DNA of 64,000 nt from assembly GCA_016718205.1 (NCBI GenBank), contig JADKEB010000003.1:62001-126000 (forward strand), in the 5' to 3' direction. Numbering within the stretch: position 1 is the stretch's first letter; each line of letters opens with the position of its first letter. Under the pieces are notes generated by a model, which worked only from the letters and a program-made list of their open reading frames with translations, searched no databases and was not told where the DNA came from. The position numbers and the translations under genes are program-made. Positions 1 to 8,252 of the stretch are shown piece by piece. The DNA is from Saprospiraceae bacterium. Its GTDB lineage: Bacteria > Bacteroidota > Bacteroidia > Chitinophagales > Saprospiraceae.

Positions 1-45
1 GTATACCTCAAAAGGGTATCGAGGGTTCGAATCCCTCACTCTCCG
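1..45 (+). tRNA. tRNA-Ser, 3' part only
   Basis: The window opens inside a tRNA. Visible parts are a long variable arm (ATACC pairing with GGTAT, positions 3-18), a T arm GAGGG-TTCGAAT-CCCTC (21-37), and the acceptor 3' strand ACTCTCC followed by discriminator G (45). A long variable arm with discriminator G is typical of bacterial tRNA-Ser. The CCA end is not encoded. The anticodon lies outside the window, so the isoacceptor is unknown. Confidence 0.85.
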
Positions 46-144
46 CAAAAAAAATAACTTGTAATTATTAACTAATTTAAATATTTTTTTACTTTTAACC
101 TTTATTTATTAATCTTATTATTCTAAAACGTAAATTAACAAATC

Positions 145-975
145 ATGCGAAAAATTTTAATTTTAATCGGAGTATTTATGATTGCATCCTATATCGGTGC
201 ATTTGACATGGTGGCTCAGGCAGCTGACTCTACTGCTGCAGCCCTTACTGAAGCAGCTGCTGGAGCTGTTGATAGTGCAGCCGCTACCGTGACAGAGACA
301 GTGGAGGAAGCTGGTACAGCTATAGCCGCAGCGACTGAAGCTCCGGGTGCATTCCAAGTTTTGAAAGAAAAGTTTATTGAAGGTGACTGGGTATGGATGA
401 CTCCAGTATTATTGTGTATGATTTTTGGTCTTTCGTTCTGTATTGAAAGAATCATTACCCTTAACATTGCCTCTGCCAATACTGATACATTGATGAGAAA
501 GATCGATGATAAACTCGCTAGTGGAGACTTAGAAGGAGCTAAAGATATAGCTAAAGCGACACCTGGTCCGGCTGCAAGTGTTATTTATGAAGGACTCAGA
601 AATTCCGCAGCAGGACCGGAAGGAGTAGAGAAAGCAATTGTTTCTTATGGATCCGTACAGATGTCGCTTTTGGAGAAAGGTTTAATTTGGATTTCACTAT
701 TCATTGCACTTGCTCCGATGTTGGGATTCCTTGGAACAGTTGTAGGTATGATTCAGGCATTTGACAAGATTCAGGCTGCGGGCGATATTTCTCCTACAGT
801 AGTTGCAGGTGGTATCAAGGTGGCCCTTTTGACTACAGTGTTTGGTCTTATTGTTGCCATCATACTTCAGATTTTTTATAACTATATTGTATCTAAAATA
901 GATGGCATCACTACAAAAATGGAAGAATCATCCATTGCACTTGTAGAAACAATGTTACGTAATAAGACAATATAA
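145..975 (+). CDS. exbB: MotA/TolQ/ExbB proton channel family protein
   Basis: Inner-membrane proton channel subunit that, with ExbD, uses the proton motive force to drive TonB-type outer membrane transport. The 276-residue product has a hydrophobic leader (residues 1-26), an Ala/Thr/Glu-rich low-complexity stretch (about 27-65), one transmembrane helix near residues 82-102, a cytoplasmic segment, and two more helices near 175-200 and 222-248. The GFLGTVVGMIQAF stretch before the last helix is the family hallmark. First gene of a four-gene operon with a membrane protein and two ExbDs (gaps of 30, 23 and 27 bases). No Shine-Dalgarno sequence, as usual in this phylum. The family is certain; the exact TonB/Tol partner cannot be read from sequence. 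Confidence 0.93.
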   Translation: MRKILILIGVFMIASYIGAFDMVAQAADSTAAALTEAAAGAVDSAAATVTETVEEAGTAIAAATEAPGAFQVLKEKFIEGDWVWMTPVLLCMIFGLSFCIERIITLNIASANTDTLMRKIDDKLASGDLEGAKDIAKATPGPAASVIYEGLRNSAAGPEGVEKAIVSYGSVQMSLLEKGLIWISLFIALAPMLGFLGTVVGMIQAFDKIQAAGDISPTVVAGGIKVALLTTVFGLIVAIILQIFYNYIVSKIDGITTKMEESSIALVETMLRNKTI

Positions 976-1005
976 TTTTTGTAATCATAAATTAAACATG
1001 AAATC

Positions 1006-1506
1006 ATGGCTAAATTATATAATATTTTATTAAAAAACGGAGATGGCATTGCTGTAGGTTTTAGTGCATTGATGTTTATTTTGTTTGGGGTGAGTGTCTA
1101 TTTAGGATCCACATCAGGAGGATATGACCTTAGTACACTTACAGATATGCCTGACAAATCAAATGTCAATATTTTTAACGTAGGACTTTATACAGTAATC
1201 ATTTTAGGATTTATTGCCGTAGCTTTGACAATATTTGGAATCTTATGGGATATTTTTAAGAATTTCAAAACAGGATCGAAATCTATCCTTGGTTTTGGAG
1301 CTATTGTAGTAGCATTTTTAGGCTTTTACTTTACTTCGGCCCATGATAGTGGAGGTAGATTTGATGCATATTGGAGTCAAGATCCATTTTATATTACTGA
1401 AGGACTTAGCAAATTTATATCCGCAGGATTATATACTCTGATAGCATTAACATTTGTATCTTTCTTGCTTATATTGTTTTATGAAGTGAAGAGCTTTTTT
1501 AAATAA
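1006..1506 (+). CDS. Four-helix membrane protein of the exbB-exbD operon
   Basis: A 166-residue integral membrane protein of unknown function lying between exbB and the first exbD. Hydrophobic segments are visible at about residues 16-34, 60-84, 93-111 and 138-160. There is no signal peptide or enzyme motif. Genes of this kind occupy the same place in many Bacteroidota exbB-exbD-exbD operons, so a role in the proton channel complex is likely but inferred only from position. The gaps are 30 bases upstream and 23 bases downstream, so it is surely co-transcribed. Confidence 0.75.
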   Translation: MAKLYNILLKNGDGIAVGFSALMFILFGVSVYLGSTSGGYDLSTLTDMPDKSNVNIFNVGLYTVIILGFIAVALTIFGILWDIFKNFKTGSKSILGFGAIVVAFLGFYFTSAHDSGGRFDAYWSQDPFYITEGLSKFISAGLYTLIALTFVSFLLILFYEVKSFFK

Positions 1507-1529
1507 TTAATTCTTAAAAAATTAATAAA

Positions 1530-2075
1530 ATGTCAAAGAAAAACCGGATGAGTAATGAAATCAATGCAGGATCGATGGCAGACATCGCATTCTTGCTTTT
1601 GATTTTCTTTCTCGTGACGACAACTATAGCTGAGGATAAGGGGGTTTTGGTAAAATTGCCTCCTTACTCTGAAGAACCACCACCTGATGTCAGGCTGAAT
1701 ACCAGAAACATTTATTCTGTCATGGTAAACGCCCAAAATCAGTTGCTCGTAAGAGGTGAGTTGATGAAAATTGAACAATTGAAGCATAATGCAAAAATTT
1801 TCATCTTAAACCCTGAAAAGAGGTCTGACATGTCTGATGATCCAACTAAGGCAATCATTTCGATCAAAAATGACAGAGGAACGAAGTACAAAACCTATCT
1901 CGAAGTGTACAATGAACTAAAAGCAGCTTATAATGAACTTTGGGAAGAGGCAGCAATGGCAAAATTTGGTAAAAATCTGGAAGAACTCAAAGGTTCGCAG
2001 CAAAAAGAAATCAAAGATGCAATTCCTTTGGTTATTTCTGAAGCTGAACCTACCAAGTTTGGAGAAGAAAAATAA
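1530..2075 (+). CDS. exbD: ExbD/TolR family biopolymer transport protein
   Basis: Periplasm-facing partner of ExbB. A short cytoplasmic N-terminus is followed by one transmembrane helix (about residues 16-36) containing the conserved Asp18 in the motif GSMADIAFLLLIFFLV; this Asp carries the proton. The remaining ~145 residues form the periplasmic domain. At 181 residues it is longer than the classical 140-residue ExbD because of an extra loop (about residues 85-150). Third gene of the exbB operon and the first of two different ExbDs, suggesting a heteromeric ExbD. Confidence 0.92.
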   Translation: MSKKNRMSNEINAGSMADIAFLLLIFFLVTTTIAEDKGVLVKLPPYSEEPPPDVRLNTRNIYSVMVNAQNQLLVRGELMKIEQLKHNAKIFILNPEKRSDMSDDPTKAIISIKNDRGTKYKTYLEVYNELKAAYNELWEEAAMAKFGKNLEELKGSQQKEIKDAIPLVISEAEPTKFGEEK

Positions 2076-2102
2076 TTTTTTGAAAATTTAAATACGATAT
2101 TT

Positions 2103-2579
2103 ATGTCAAAATTCAAAAAAAAGCAAGGTAATGTTACTCCCGGGATATCCACAGCGTCCTTACCTGATATCGTTTTCATGCTCTTGTTTTTCTTCATGGT
2201 AGTAACCAAGATGAGAGATACAGAATTGATGGTAAAGGTGGTCACTCCTATGGCTTCAGAATTGACCAAGCTCGAAAAAAAATCACTAGTCAATTTTGTT
2301 TTTATAGGCAGACCTACTGATAAATGGAAAAAGGCGGCTGGATCAAAGCCCAGAATCCAACTAGGAGATAAATTCTCGACAGTGGATGATATCCCTTTGT
2401 TTCTCGCTAACTTTAAGACTTCTGTTCCGGAAGGCCAGCATACCAGTATCATATCATCATTAAAAATAGATAATGATGTGACTATGGGTTTGGTCGGAGA
2501 TGTGAAAACAGCCTTAAGGAAAGCAGGACAATTAAAAATCAATTATTCTGCCAAAAAACGTGAGCGTACTAAAGGATAA
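2103..2579 (+). CDS. exbD: Second ExbD/TolR family protein
   Basis: A second ExbD of 158 residues, not a close duplicate of the first. It has a basic N-terminus (several Lys in residues 3-8) and a single transmembrane helix with the proton-carrying Asp22 in SLPDIVFMLLFFFMVV, then a periplasmic domain. Last gene of the operon, 27 bases after the first exbD and followed within 35 bases by a strong terminator. Paired, diverged ExbDs are common in Bacteroidota. Confidence 0.92.
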   Translation: MSKFKKKQGNVTPGISTASLPDIVFMLLFFFMVVTKMRDTELMVKVVTPMASELTKLEKKSLVNFVFIGRPTDKWKKAAGSKPRIQLGDKFSTVDDIPLFLANFKTSVPEGQHTSIISSLKIDNDVTMGLVGDVKTALRKAGQLKINYSAKKRERTKG

Positions 2580-2610
2580 TTAGAATTTTATAGCGTATTC
2601 TGATAAGATT

Positions 2611-2647
2611 AAAAAGCCCCGAATCAAAAACTTCGGGGCTTTTTTTT
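2611..2647 (+). terminator. Rho-independent terminator of the exbB-exbD operon
   Basis: The stem AAAAAGCCCCGAA pairs with TTCGGGGCTTTTT around an 8-base loop and is followed by a T run. It is a perfect 13-bp stem, 31 bases after the last exbD stop codon. Confidence 0.93.
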
Positions 2648-2719
2648 GTTTTGTATTTTTTCACATCAATATCTGTCATATGGCTTTTTGTAGGGCAAAG
2701 AATTATAAATTCAAAATGT

Positions 2720-3017
2720 TTGGCATCGCAGTTGCAAACTGCGACGATCTATGTGGTGGGTAAATTTAAAGGAACTACGTTTGTCAAAGTCTTACCTGAC
2801 TTTGACGGAACCTATCTTACGGTCTTTGACCGGTTGTGGACAATTTACTCCGGTCATGAGACCGATAGATAAAAGTTCAAAAATCAGAGACTTTGAACAA
2901 CAGATTTATTGAGTAAAGTATTTTACACAATTCTCGTCATAAACGAGATCATTCAGTCATCTTGGCCAAAATTAAATTTCTTCACTTTCACTCAAACATA
3001 AAAATTTAAACATACTC
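2720..3017. repeat. Stem-loop cluster ending in a decayed family-1 element
   Basis: This gene-free stretch holds four inverted repeats in a row: 2726-2744 (TCGCAGTT / AACTGCGA), 2783-2806 (GTCAAAGTC / GACTTTGAC), 2820-2832 (CGGTC / GACCG) and 2851-2864 (CGGTC / GACCG). From 2907 to 3017 it matches the last ~110 bases of the mobile elements at 26819-27077 and 48168-48426, including the hairpin ATTGAGTAAA / TTTACACAAT (one mismatch) and the right end TTTAAACATACTC. The left end with GAGTATG is missing, so this is an old or deleted copy. Confidence 0.75.
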
Positions 3018-3020
3018 TCA

Positions 3021-3476
3021 TCAGATCTTGACAAACTTGATGTGATATCGGATACCTGAATGGGTAGATATAGTCAAAATATAGGCTCCTGCATTAAATT
3101 GGCTCAAAGGTATGCTAAGGTCTTTTAGATGTTGCTCTACTACAATGTTTTGTCCAGTGATGCTGGAAATGTTGTAGCTTAAGTTATGATGATGTATGGA
3201 AGAAGTCACAATCAATACATCATGAGCAGGGTTCGGATTTATTGAAAATAATGATGAAAACTCCTCCACTGTATTGATTCTGCAGGAAGTTCTGAAAGTG
3301 TCAATAACCGAAAATTCAGAATTCAATGAATCACATTTGATCTGATATCTGAATTCATAAAGTTTACATTCTTCAAGATTATTAAGTATAAGTGTGTCTT
3401 TTCCTGTAGCTACCTTCCATTCAGTGCTACCTTTTACTTTATAGTGCATCTTTATAGAATCCCGCGTGCCTTGCAA
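3021..3476 (-). CDS. C-terminal part of broken S8 peptidase: T9SS sorting domain
   Basis: Downstream fragment of the gene starting at 5728. The frame is open from about 3596 and reads YGEVEDY, a GEVED-domain ending, then a fibronectin-like segment, and finally a ~75-residue type IX secretion C-terminal sorting domain: SINPNPAHD near residue 73, a GQNIV-like turn, and a terminal ...YHIKFVKI. The sorting domain should direct export through the T9SS and attachment by PorU. Separated from the catalytic part, it would not be made unless the frame is restored. See the finding on the deletion near 3600. Confidence 0.7.
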   Translation of the reverse strand: MQGTRDSIKMHYKVKGSTEWKVATGKDTLILNNLEECKLYEFRYQIKCDSLNSEFSVIDTFRTSCRINTVEEFSSLFSINPNPAHDVLIVTSSIHHHNLSYNISSITGQNIVVEQHLKDLSIPLSQFNAGAYILTISTHSGIRYHIKFVKI

Positions 3477-3517
3477 AAAGTAGTTATTCAGAATGATTGC
3501 CTTGTTTTTATCAACAC

Positions 3518-5728
3518 TTAGTACATCGATATCAGCTCTGTTGGGGCAAAGGTTGTTGTTATTGAGAAAAACACAGTAGTCTTCAACCTCGCCGTACTAA
3601 AAGAGGAGCCTGAATATCCGGGTTTGATAAAAAAATCATATGTCTTGCCAGCATCAAGGGTGATATTGTTGATGCCTGAAAAATCTCTGTAGCCTTCTTT
3701 TGAAGTCCCTGATTTATTGGTTATTTTATTGATTGTGAATGACTCTATCCACTCTTGACTGGCATCTTTTCTGCTGATAGGACAGTAAGGGTTATTTGAA
3801 CAACTCCCACAACTGGTACTTGCAATATATTCAGTTGTGGGTGGAGACTCATTATTATACTTTTTGCAGAAGGCCTTAATTACAAACGTATAAGCTGTAC
3901 ATTCGGGCACCTTATTTAATAAAAATGTTTTATCCTGAAGCAGCGTATCTATCCACTTATCAGCAGGACCTTTATAAGAAACTTTAAACGTTGCGTCATC
4001 TCCTGACCAATTGAGCGCGATAGAATTTAATGAAGATTCGATAGGCTTTATTACCGGAATACTACAACATGCAGTTGTTTTTATATATTTTGAATAGCTG
4101 AATAAATGAGGCAGTAAACCGCAATTACTGCCCGTTTGAACTTCATATTCGGTACATGTTTTGAGTCCATCGATCACTTGTCCGTTTTTGATGTTACTGA
4201 TTTCGGTCCAATTATTTACTCCTGCTTCTCTGAATCTCAAGTTTACTTTTGCGGTACCTTGATCATTGACCCAGCTTACGGCAAATGAGAGCTCACTCGG
4301 TTGGATGATGATCCCAGCTGGCGGAGAACAGTTTTCACACAGCGAAACCGTATTTTTCAGCGCCCTGTAAGCATTGAGTTTTCCGTTTGTGGTAGAGATA
4401 CCTCTCAAACTTTCATTGAGTAATACTCCATGCAGGATCATATCTTTGGCGACCAATGCAGCTTTCGCAGGATCTGACTTTGCGAGATTTTGAAAGACTG
4501 TGCACTGTGTAGCATAGATCAATCCTATCACTCCCGTAACGTGAGGTGTAGCACCTGAGGTACCTCCGAAAGTACCATAGTCATTTCTGGTCACGGTATA
4601 CACTTGATGCCCATAAGCACCCAGGTCAACAGACTTTCTGCCATATCCCGCACTATTTATTTTTAAATCTGCCCGTGTGAGATTTGTAACAGATATCAGG
4701 TATTCGCTTGTACAGGTTGTAGGCATATCCCCATTGGTATCCACATCAGTACTCGAATTGGTGGTGGCACCACAATTGAGTATCCCTATACTACCCAGTG
4801 AATCAAACAGTGCACACCACAAAGGAGCATCTTCAGCTTGCAAATTATCTACTCCCCACGAAGCATTAGTAGCTACAATATATGCTCCTTTTTTACCTCT
4901 TGATGTGTTATACAATTTTCTTTGAACAAATACATACTCATAAGATGATAAAGCACTGGCTTCTGTGGCAACTCCATAGTTTACCGGCATCAACTTTACG
5001 CGCCAGTTAATACCGGAGACACCTTTCCCATTGTTGCCGCTTGCACCTATTATACCTGCCACCGGAGTTCCATGTGATGCTCCGGTCCACACATTATCAT
5101 TCTTTGAGACGATGTTCCATCCTTTATAATCATCTATATAACCATTTCCATCGTCATCAATTCCGTTTGCAGGTATTTCTTGATGATTTACCCAAATGTT
5201 TTCTAGTATGTCAGGATGCATTCCATTGATACCATCATCTATAACACCAATCACAATAGTATCCCCATACAATGAGTTGCCTCCTGTAGATATGTCCCAA
5301 GCACGTTCTATATCCATATCAGCTCCCGCAACACCACCTGATGAACCGTCATTCCTGTATTGCCACTGTTTACTGTATTCTGGATCATTAGGAATGATCC
5401 TGTTTGTCAGGTACCTGTTCTTTTGTACAGAAACAACTTCCGGATTATCTTTCAAAAATTTTATATAGCCTTCCTCCTGCTGTGCGGGACCATTATATTT
5501 TACAAGCCAGAGAAGGAAAGGTGCCTTCATCACCTGATGATATGTAAGAATTTGACCATTTCCTGATGATCTTGAATCTGTTATAGCACTTCTCAATCGG
5601 ATGATACTGCTTTCATGCTGTACTCTGATGATATATTCGCCCGGAACTTCATTATGTAATTGAGCACTCAATATCATTGAAGATATCAAAGTCATGGTAA
5701 TAACAAAATACGTCCTCAAAAAGGTCAT
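3518..5728 (-). CDS. Secreted S8 (subtilisin-like) serine peptidase, truncated
   Basis: 736-residue N-terminal part of an exported subtilase. A signal peptide (residues 1-22) is followed by an inhibitor-like propeptide, then the peptidase domain (about 155-440) with the triad Asp164 (VIDDG), His219 (ASHGTPVAG) and Ser391 (GGTSGATPHV). Two fibronectin-like modules follow (about 465-640), then the start of a GEVED domain. The frame is lost near 3597-3605 and the last ~15 residues are out of frame. The rest of the protein, with the T9SS sorting domain, continues in another frame down to 3021. The catalytic domain itself looks complete. Confidence 0.88.
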   Translation of the reverse strand: MTFLRTYFVITMTLISSMILSAQLHNEVPGEYIIRVQHESSIIRLRSAITDSRSSGNGQILTYHQVMKAPFLLWLVKYNGPAQQEEGYIKFLKDNPEVVSVQKNRYLTNRIIPNDPEYSKQWQYRNDGSSGGVAGADMDIERAWDISTGGNSLYGDTIVIGVIDDGINGMHPDILENIWVNHQEIPANGIDDDGNGYIDDYKGWNIVSKNDNVWTGASHGTPVAGIIGASGNNGKGVSGINWRVKLMPVNYGVATEASALSSYEYVFVQRKLYNTSRGKKGAYIVATNASWGVDNLQAEDAPLWCALFDSLGSIGILNCGATTNSSTDVDTNGDMPTTCTSEYLISVTNLTRADLKINSAGYGRKSVDLGAYGHQVYTVTRNDYGTFGGTSGATPHVTGVIGLIYATQCTVFQNLAKSDPAKAALVAKDMILHGVLLNESLRGISTTNGKLNAYRALKNTVSLCENCSPPAGIIIQPSELSFAVSWVNDQGTAKVNLRFREAGVNNWTEISNIKNGQVIDGLKTCTEYEVQTGSNCGLLPHLFSYSKYIKTTACCSIPVIKPIESSLNSIALNWSGDDATFKVSYKGPADKWIDTLLQDKTFLLNKVPECTAYTFVIKAFCKKYNNESPPTTEYIASTSCGSCSNNPYCPISRKDASQEWIESFTINKITNKSGTSKEGYRDFSGINNITLDAGKTYDFFIKPGYSGSSFSTARLKTTVFFSITTTFAPTELISMY

Positions 5729-5937
5729 GAGTGTAATTTACTATTCAAAAGTAACGCTTTTTATTAAAATATCGTACATTAAAATTATTAATTGCTCAAA
5801 ATGTTTAAGAAGTAATTTTTTAAAGTCACTAATACAGATAAATGAATATTAATGCTATATTTTACTAAAAGACATTAAAATAGATACAAATTACAAAAAT
5901 ATTTAATGTAAATATATTACATATTAAAATTAATTCT

Positions 5938-5945
5938 TATATTTG
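5938..5945 (+). promoter_or_regulatory. Candidate -7 box TATATTTG
   Basis: The sequence TATATTTG fits the Bacteroidota -7 consensus TAnnTTTG and lies 37 bases before the ATG at 5983. The upstream region is very AT-rich, and no clear -33 TTTG is seen at the ideal distance. Confidence 0.4.
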
Positions 5946-5982
5946 TCATTTAATTTGGTCTCAATTGTAAACTTCGGAAATA

Positions 5983-6462
5983 ATGGACAAGAAAATATTA
6001 TTACTTTTTTGCTTGCTGTTTGTTGCTGGTATATCCTACTCCAACGCACAGAAATTGCTAAAAAAAGCAGATCTTCATATTCAAAACCACGAGTATGACA
6101 AAGCGGCACAACAGTATCTGCAATATCTTAAAAAGAACAAGAATGACTATGAAGCCATGAATCTTCTAGCTGCATCACTTGCAAAGAGTGGTGATCTGTC
6201 AAATGCAGATATATGGTACAATAAGATAATCACAGAAAACCAAGCTGTACAACATGAAATTATTTTACAGCATGGTTTGGTACTTAAAAAAATGGGCTAC
6301 TACAAAGATGCCTTATCCAGATTTAATGAATTGAAAAAATTCAATTATGCAGAGGGTACATTTTATACGCAAGGATGTGATTTCGCTTTGAATGAAGTGA
6401 GTAAAAAAGCTGACTATGAATTAACATCACTACCTGTCAACAGTAGTGCTTCGGATTATTGA
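5983..6462 (+). CDS. TPR part of a PorE-like envelope protein (stopped by in-frame TGA)
   Basis: 159 residues: a signal peptide (1-22, cleavage after SNA), then tetratricopeptide helices (about 23-125). The stop codon TGA at 6460-6462 is directly followed, in the same frame and without any other stop, by the 6463-8043 reading frame, which begins with a segment suited to the PD40 propeller entry. Relatives with TPR followed by PD40 repeats are single proteins. The two ORFs are therefore most simply one gene with a nonsense change (for instance GGA to TGA). TGA is an ordinary stop elsewhere in the window, for example at 57262. Confidence 0.75.
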   Translation: MDKKILLLFCLLFVAGISYSNAQKLLKKADLHIQNHEYDKAAQQYLQYLKKNKNDYEAMNLLAASLAKSGDLSNADIWYNKIITENQAVQHEIILQHGLVLKKMGYYKDALSRFNELKKFNYAEGTFYTQGCDFALNEVSKKADYELTSLPVNSSASDY

Positions 6463-8043
6463 TTGACTTTTTATAAAAAAATGCCTGTATTTACTTCATT
6501 CAGGGAGGACATACTCCTGACTGAAACAGAAAAAGAATTGCAAGGTGACGCATCAGGTCAGAAAACATTTATTTATAACAGCACCAAAAACAGACTACTT
6601 TTTGTAAAAGGCCCTGATTCAAAAATCAACCATATAGGCCCGGTCAGTTTTTCTGAAGACGGCAAAAAATGTGCAATCATAGAAGCGAAATCCGCAGACG
6701 AAAACAATTTTATACTCTATCCAAAAGTATCCAGATTGCTCATTGCTGATGTCAATGATAACGGTGAGATAGAATCGTATAAACCTTTCACGCACAATGA
6801 AGTAGGATCAACCATAAATTCAGCCTTTATAGCATATGAGGGGACAGCATTGTACTTTTCTTCTGATCGTACAGGTGGCTTTGGAGGATATGATTTGTAT
6901 GTTTCTTACTATAAAAACAATGAATGGACCATGCCAGAAAACTTAGGCAGCAATATCAATAGCCCTGGAAATGAAGTGACACCTTGTCTGAAGGATGGCG
7001 GATTATTTTTCTCATCCGATTATCATATGGGTTTGGGTGGCTTTGACATATTTGTCAGTCAAGTTAATGAAGGAGTTTGGAGTAATCCTGAGAACAAAGG
7101 TTTTGGAATAAATTCCTCGGCAGATGAATTTTTCCCTGTATTCAATAGCCTTGATGAATTCTTTATCACATCTAATAGATTGGGAGGAAAAGGGAACTTT
7201 GATATATATAAGGCTTTCAAGTTAACTCCTGAAAAGCAAATCGAACAAATGGCTTCCACTACCCCGCCACCGGCAGTAAATCTTGAAGAACTTGCAGTTC
7301 AAACTCAATCTCCACCAAATGAAAATAAAAGTGCTACACAGGCAGATGCTAAAAAAGCCTTTTTCTTACCTGAATTTGATGTAAATAAAATCGGTTCAAA
7401 TGCCACCGCAACAGAAGTTAGTTTCGCAGGAGCATACAGAGTAGCTTTGCAGGAAACAATACCAAACACAGAAGTCTTTTTTATCCAATTAGCCTCTGTT
7501 TCGTCTCTGAAACCTGATTATAGCAAATTCAAACCTCTTCTAAAATATGGCAACATATATAAAATGGCGAACAACAAAATTCTGAAAGTGAGGTTAGGAT
7601 ATTTTTCTGAAAGGAGGGAAGCTGAAGATATTTTAGTGAAAGTAAAACAAAACGGATATAAAGACGCATTCATATCTTTTGAGTTGCTCAACACTGCACA
7701 AATGGAACTGGTACTAACAGGTACTGATGAATCCAGTTTTACAGACAAAGGCAATTTTAATACCAAAAATCCGGAAGTAGAAAAATCATATATATCTCCG
7801 AGTAAATATAAAGTGAGATTGGCTTCTTATGAAGACCCCATTTGGTTTGATATCAACAAAGTGAAAGACTTGGGTCGTATAGAGCAATGGACAAAAGGAG
7901 GCTGGACAATATTTATTCTTGCCGGATTTAATAATCTTGAAGAAGCAAAAAAAGCTCAAATCAGTGCCTTGAATAGAGGGTATAAGACAGCAGAAGTCGT
8001 CATCGATAATGGAGGCATTCTCGAAAGATTAAAACAGAATTAG
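6463..8043 (+). CDS. PD40 beta-propeller and SPOR-domain part of the same protein
   Basis: Continuation of the preceding gene. If translated separately, the first ATG is at 6481; the TTG at 6463 is an unlikely start. It has WD40-like PD40 repeats (about residues 40-260), with SSDRTGGFGGYDLY and SSDYHMGLGGFDIF as clear repeat cores. A linker rich in Pro, Glu and Ala follows, then two SPOR-like peptidoglycan-binding domains (about 335-425 and 455-524). TPR plus PD40 resembles the T9SS anchor PorE, but PorE ends in an OmpA-like domain while this protein has SPOR repeats. A role in tying envelope machinery to peptidoglycan is inference. Confidence 0.8.
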   Translation: MTFYKKMPVFTSFREDILLTETEKELQGDASGQKTFIYNSTKNRLLFVKGPDSKINHIGPVSFSEDGKKCAIIEAKSADENNFILYPKVSRLLIADVNDNGEIESYKPFTHNEVGSTINSAFIAYEGTALYFSSDRTGGFGGYDLYVSYYKNNEWTMPENLGSNINSPGNEVTPCLKDGGLFFSSDYHMGLGGFDIFVSQVNEGVWSNPENKGFGINSSADEFFPVFNSLDEFFITSNRLGGKGNFDIYKAFKLTPEKQIEQMASTTPPPAVNLEELAVQTQSPPNENKSATQADAKKAFFLPEFDVNKIGSNATATEVSFAGAYRVALQETIPNTEVFFIQLASVSSLKPDYSKFKPLLKYGNIYKMANNKILKVRLGYFSERREAEDILVKVKQNGYKDAFISFELLNTAQMELVLTGTDESSFTDKGNFNTKNPEVEKSYISPSKYKVRLASYEDPIWFDINKVKDLGRIEQWTKGGWTIFILAGFNNLEEAKKAQISALNRGYKTAEVVIDNGGILERLKQN

Positions 8044-8091
8044 AGTATAATGTAACTATTTTGGTATGATCAATTTCGATCAAAAAATACC

Positions 8092-8190
8092 CTCGTTCGT
8101 CGTACAGCCATGCTTGAGCTTCCTAGCTACGATGAAGTATCTGCAGAGGCATCTTGCCTGATAGCGTACAAAAAAACGATCATTAACAAT
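8092..8190. repeat. Fragment of a dispersed intergenic repeat
   Basis: The sequence from GTTCGTC to GTACAAAAAAA resembles 54328-54395, sharing TAGCTAC, GGCATnTTGCCTGA and GTACAAAAAAA in the same order. Its first part (CGTACAGC...TGCTTGA) also resembles an internal piece of the family-1 elements. No terminal repeats are visible here. The overlapping short plus-strand reading frame (8110-8352) runs into the anti-sigma gene and is not considered coding. Confidence 0.45.
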
Positions 8191-8252
8191 GCTGGCGGAA
8201 GCCTTGGGATATATTATTGTAGTGGGACGCTACGACAAACTGCCCCCTTTTT

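Noticed and set aside
2651..2872. Possible 73-residue plus-strand gene after the exbB operon
   Set aside because: It runs through a series of inverted repeats and a repeat family end; no recognisable protein features or start signal.
5983..8043. UGA reassigned to an amino acid
   Set aside because: UGA ends other normal genes in the window (for example at 57262), so a genome-wide code change is not supported.
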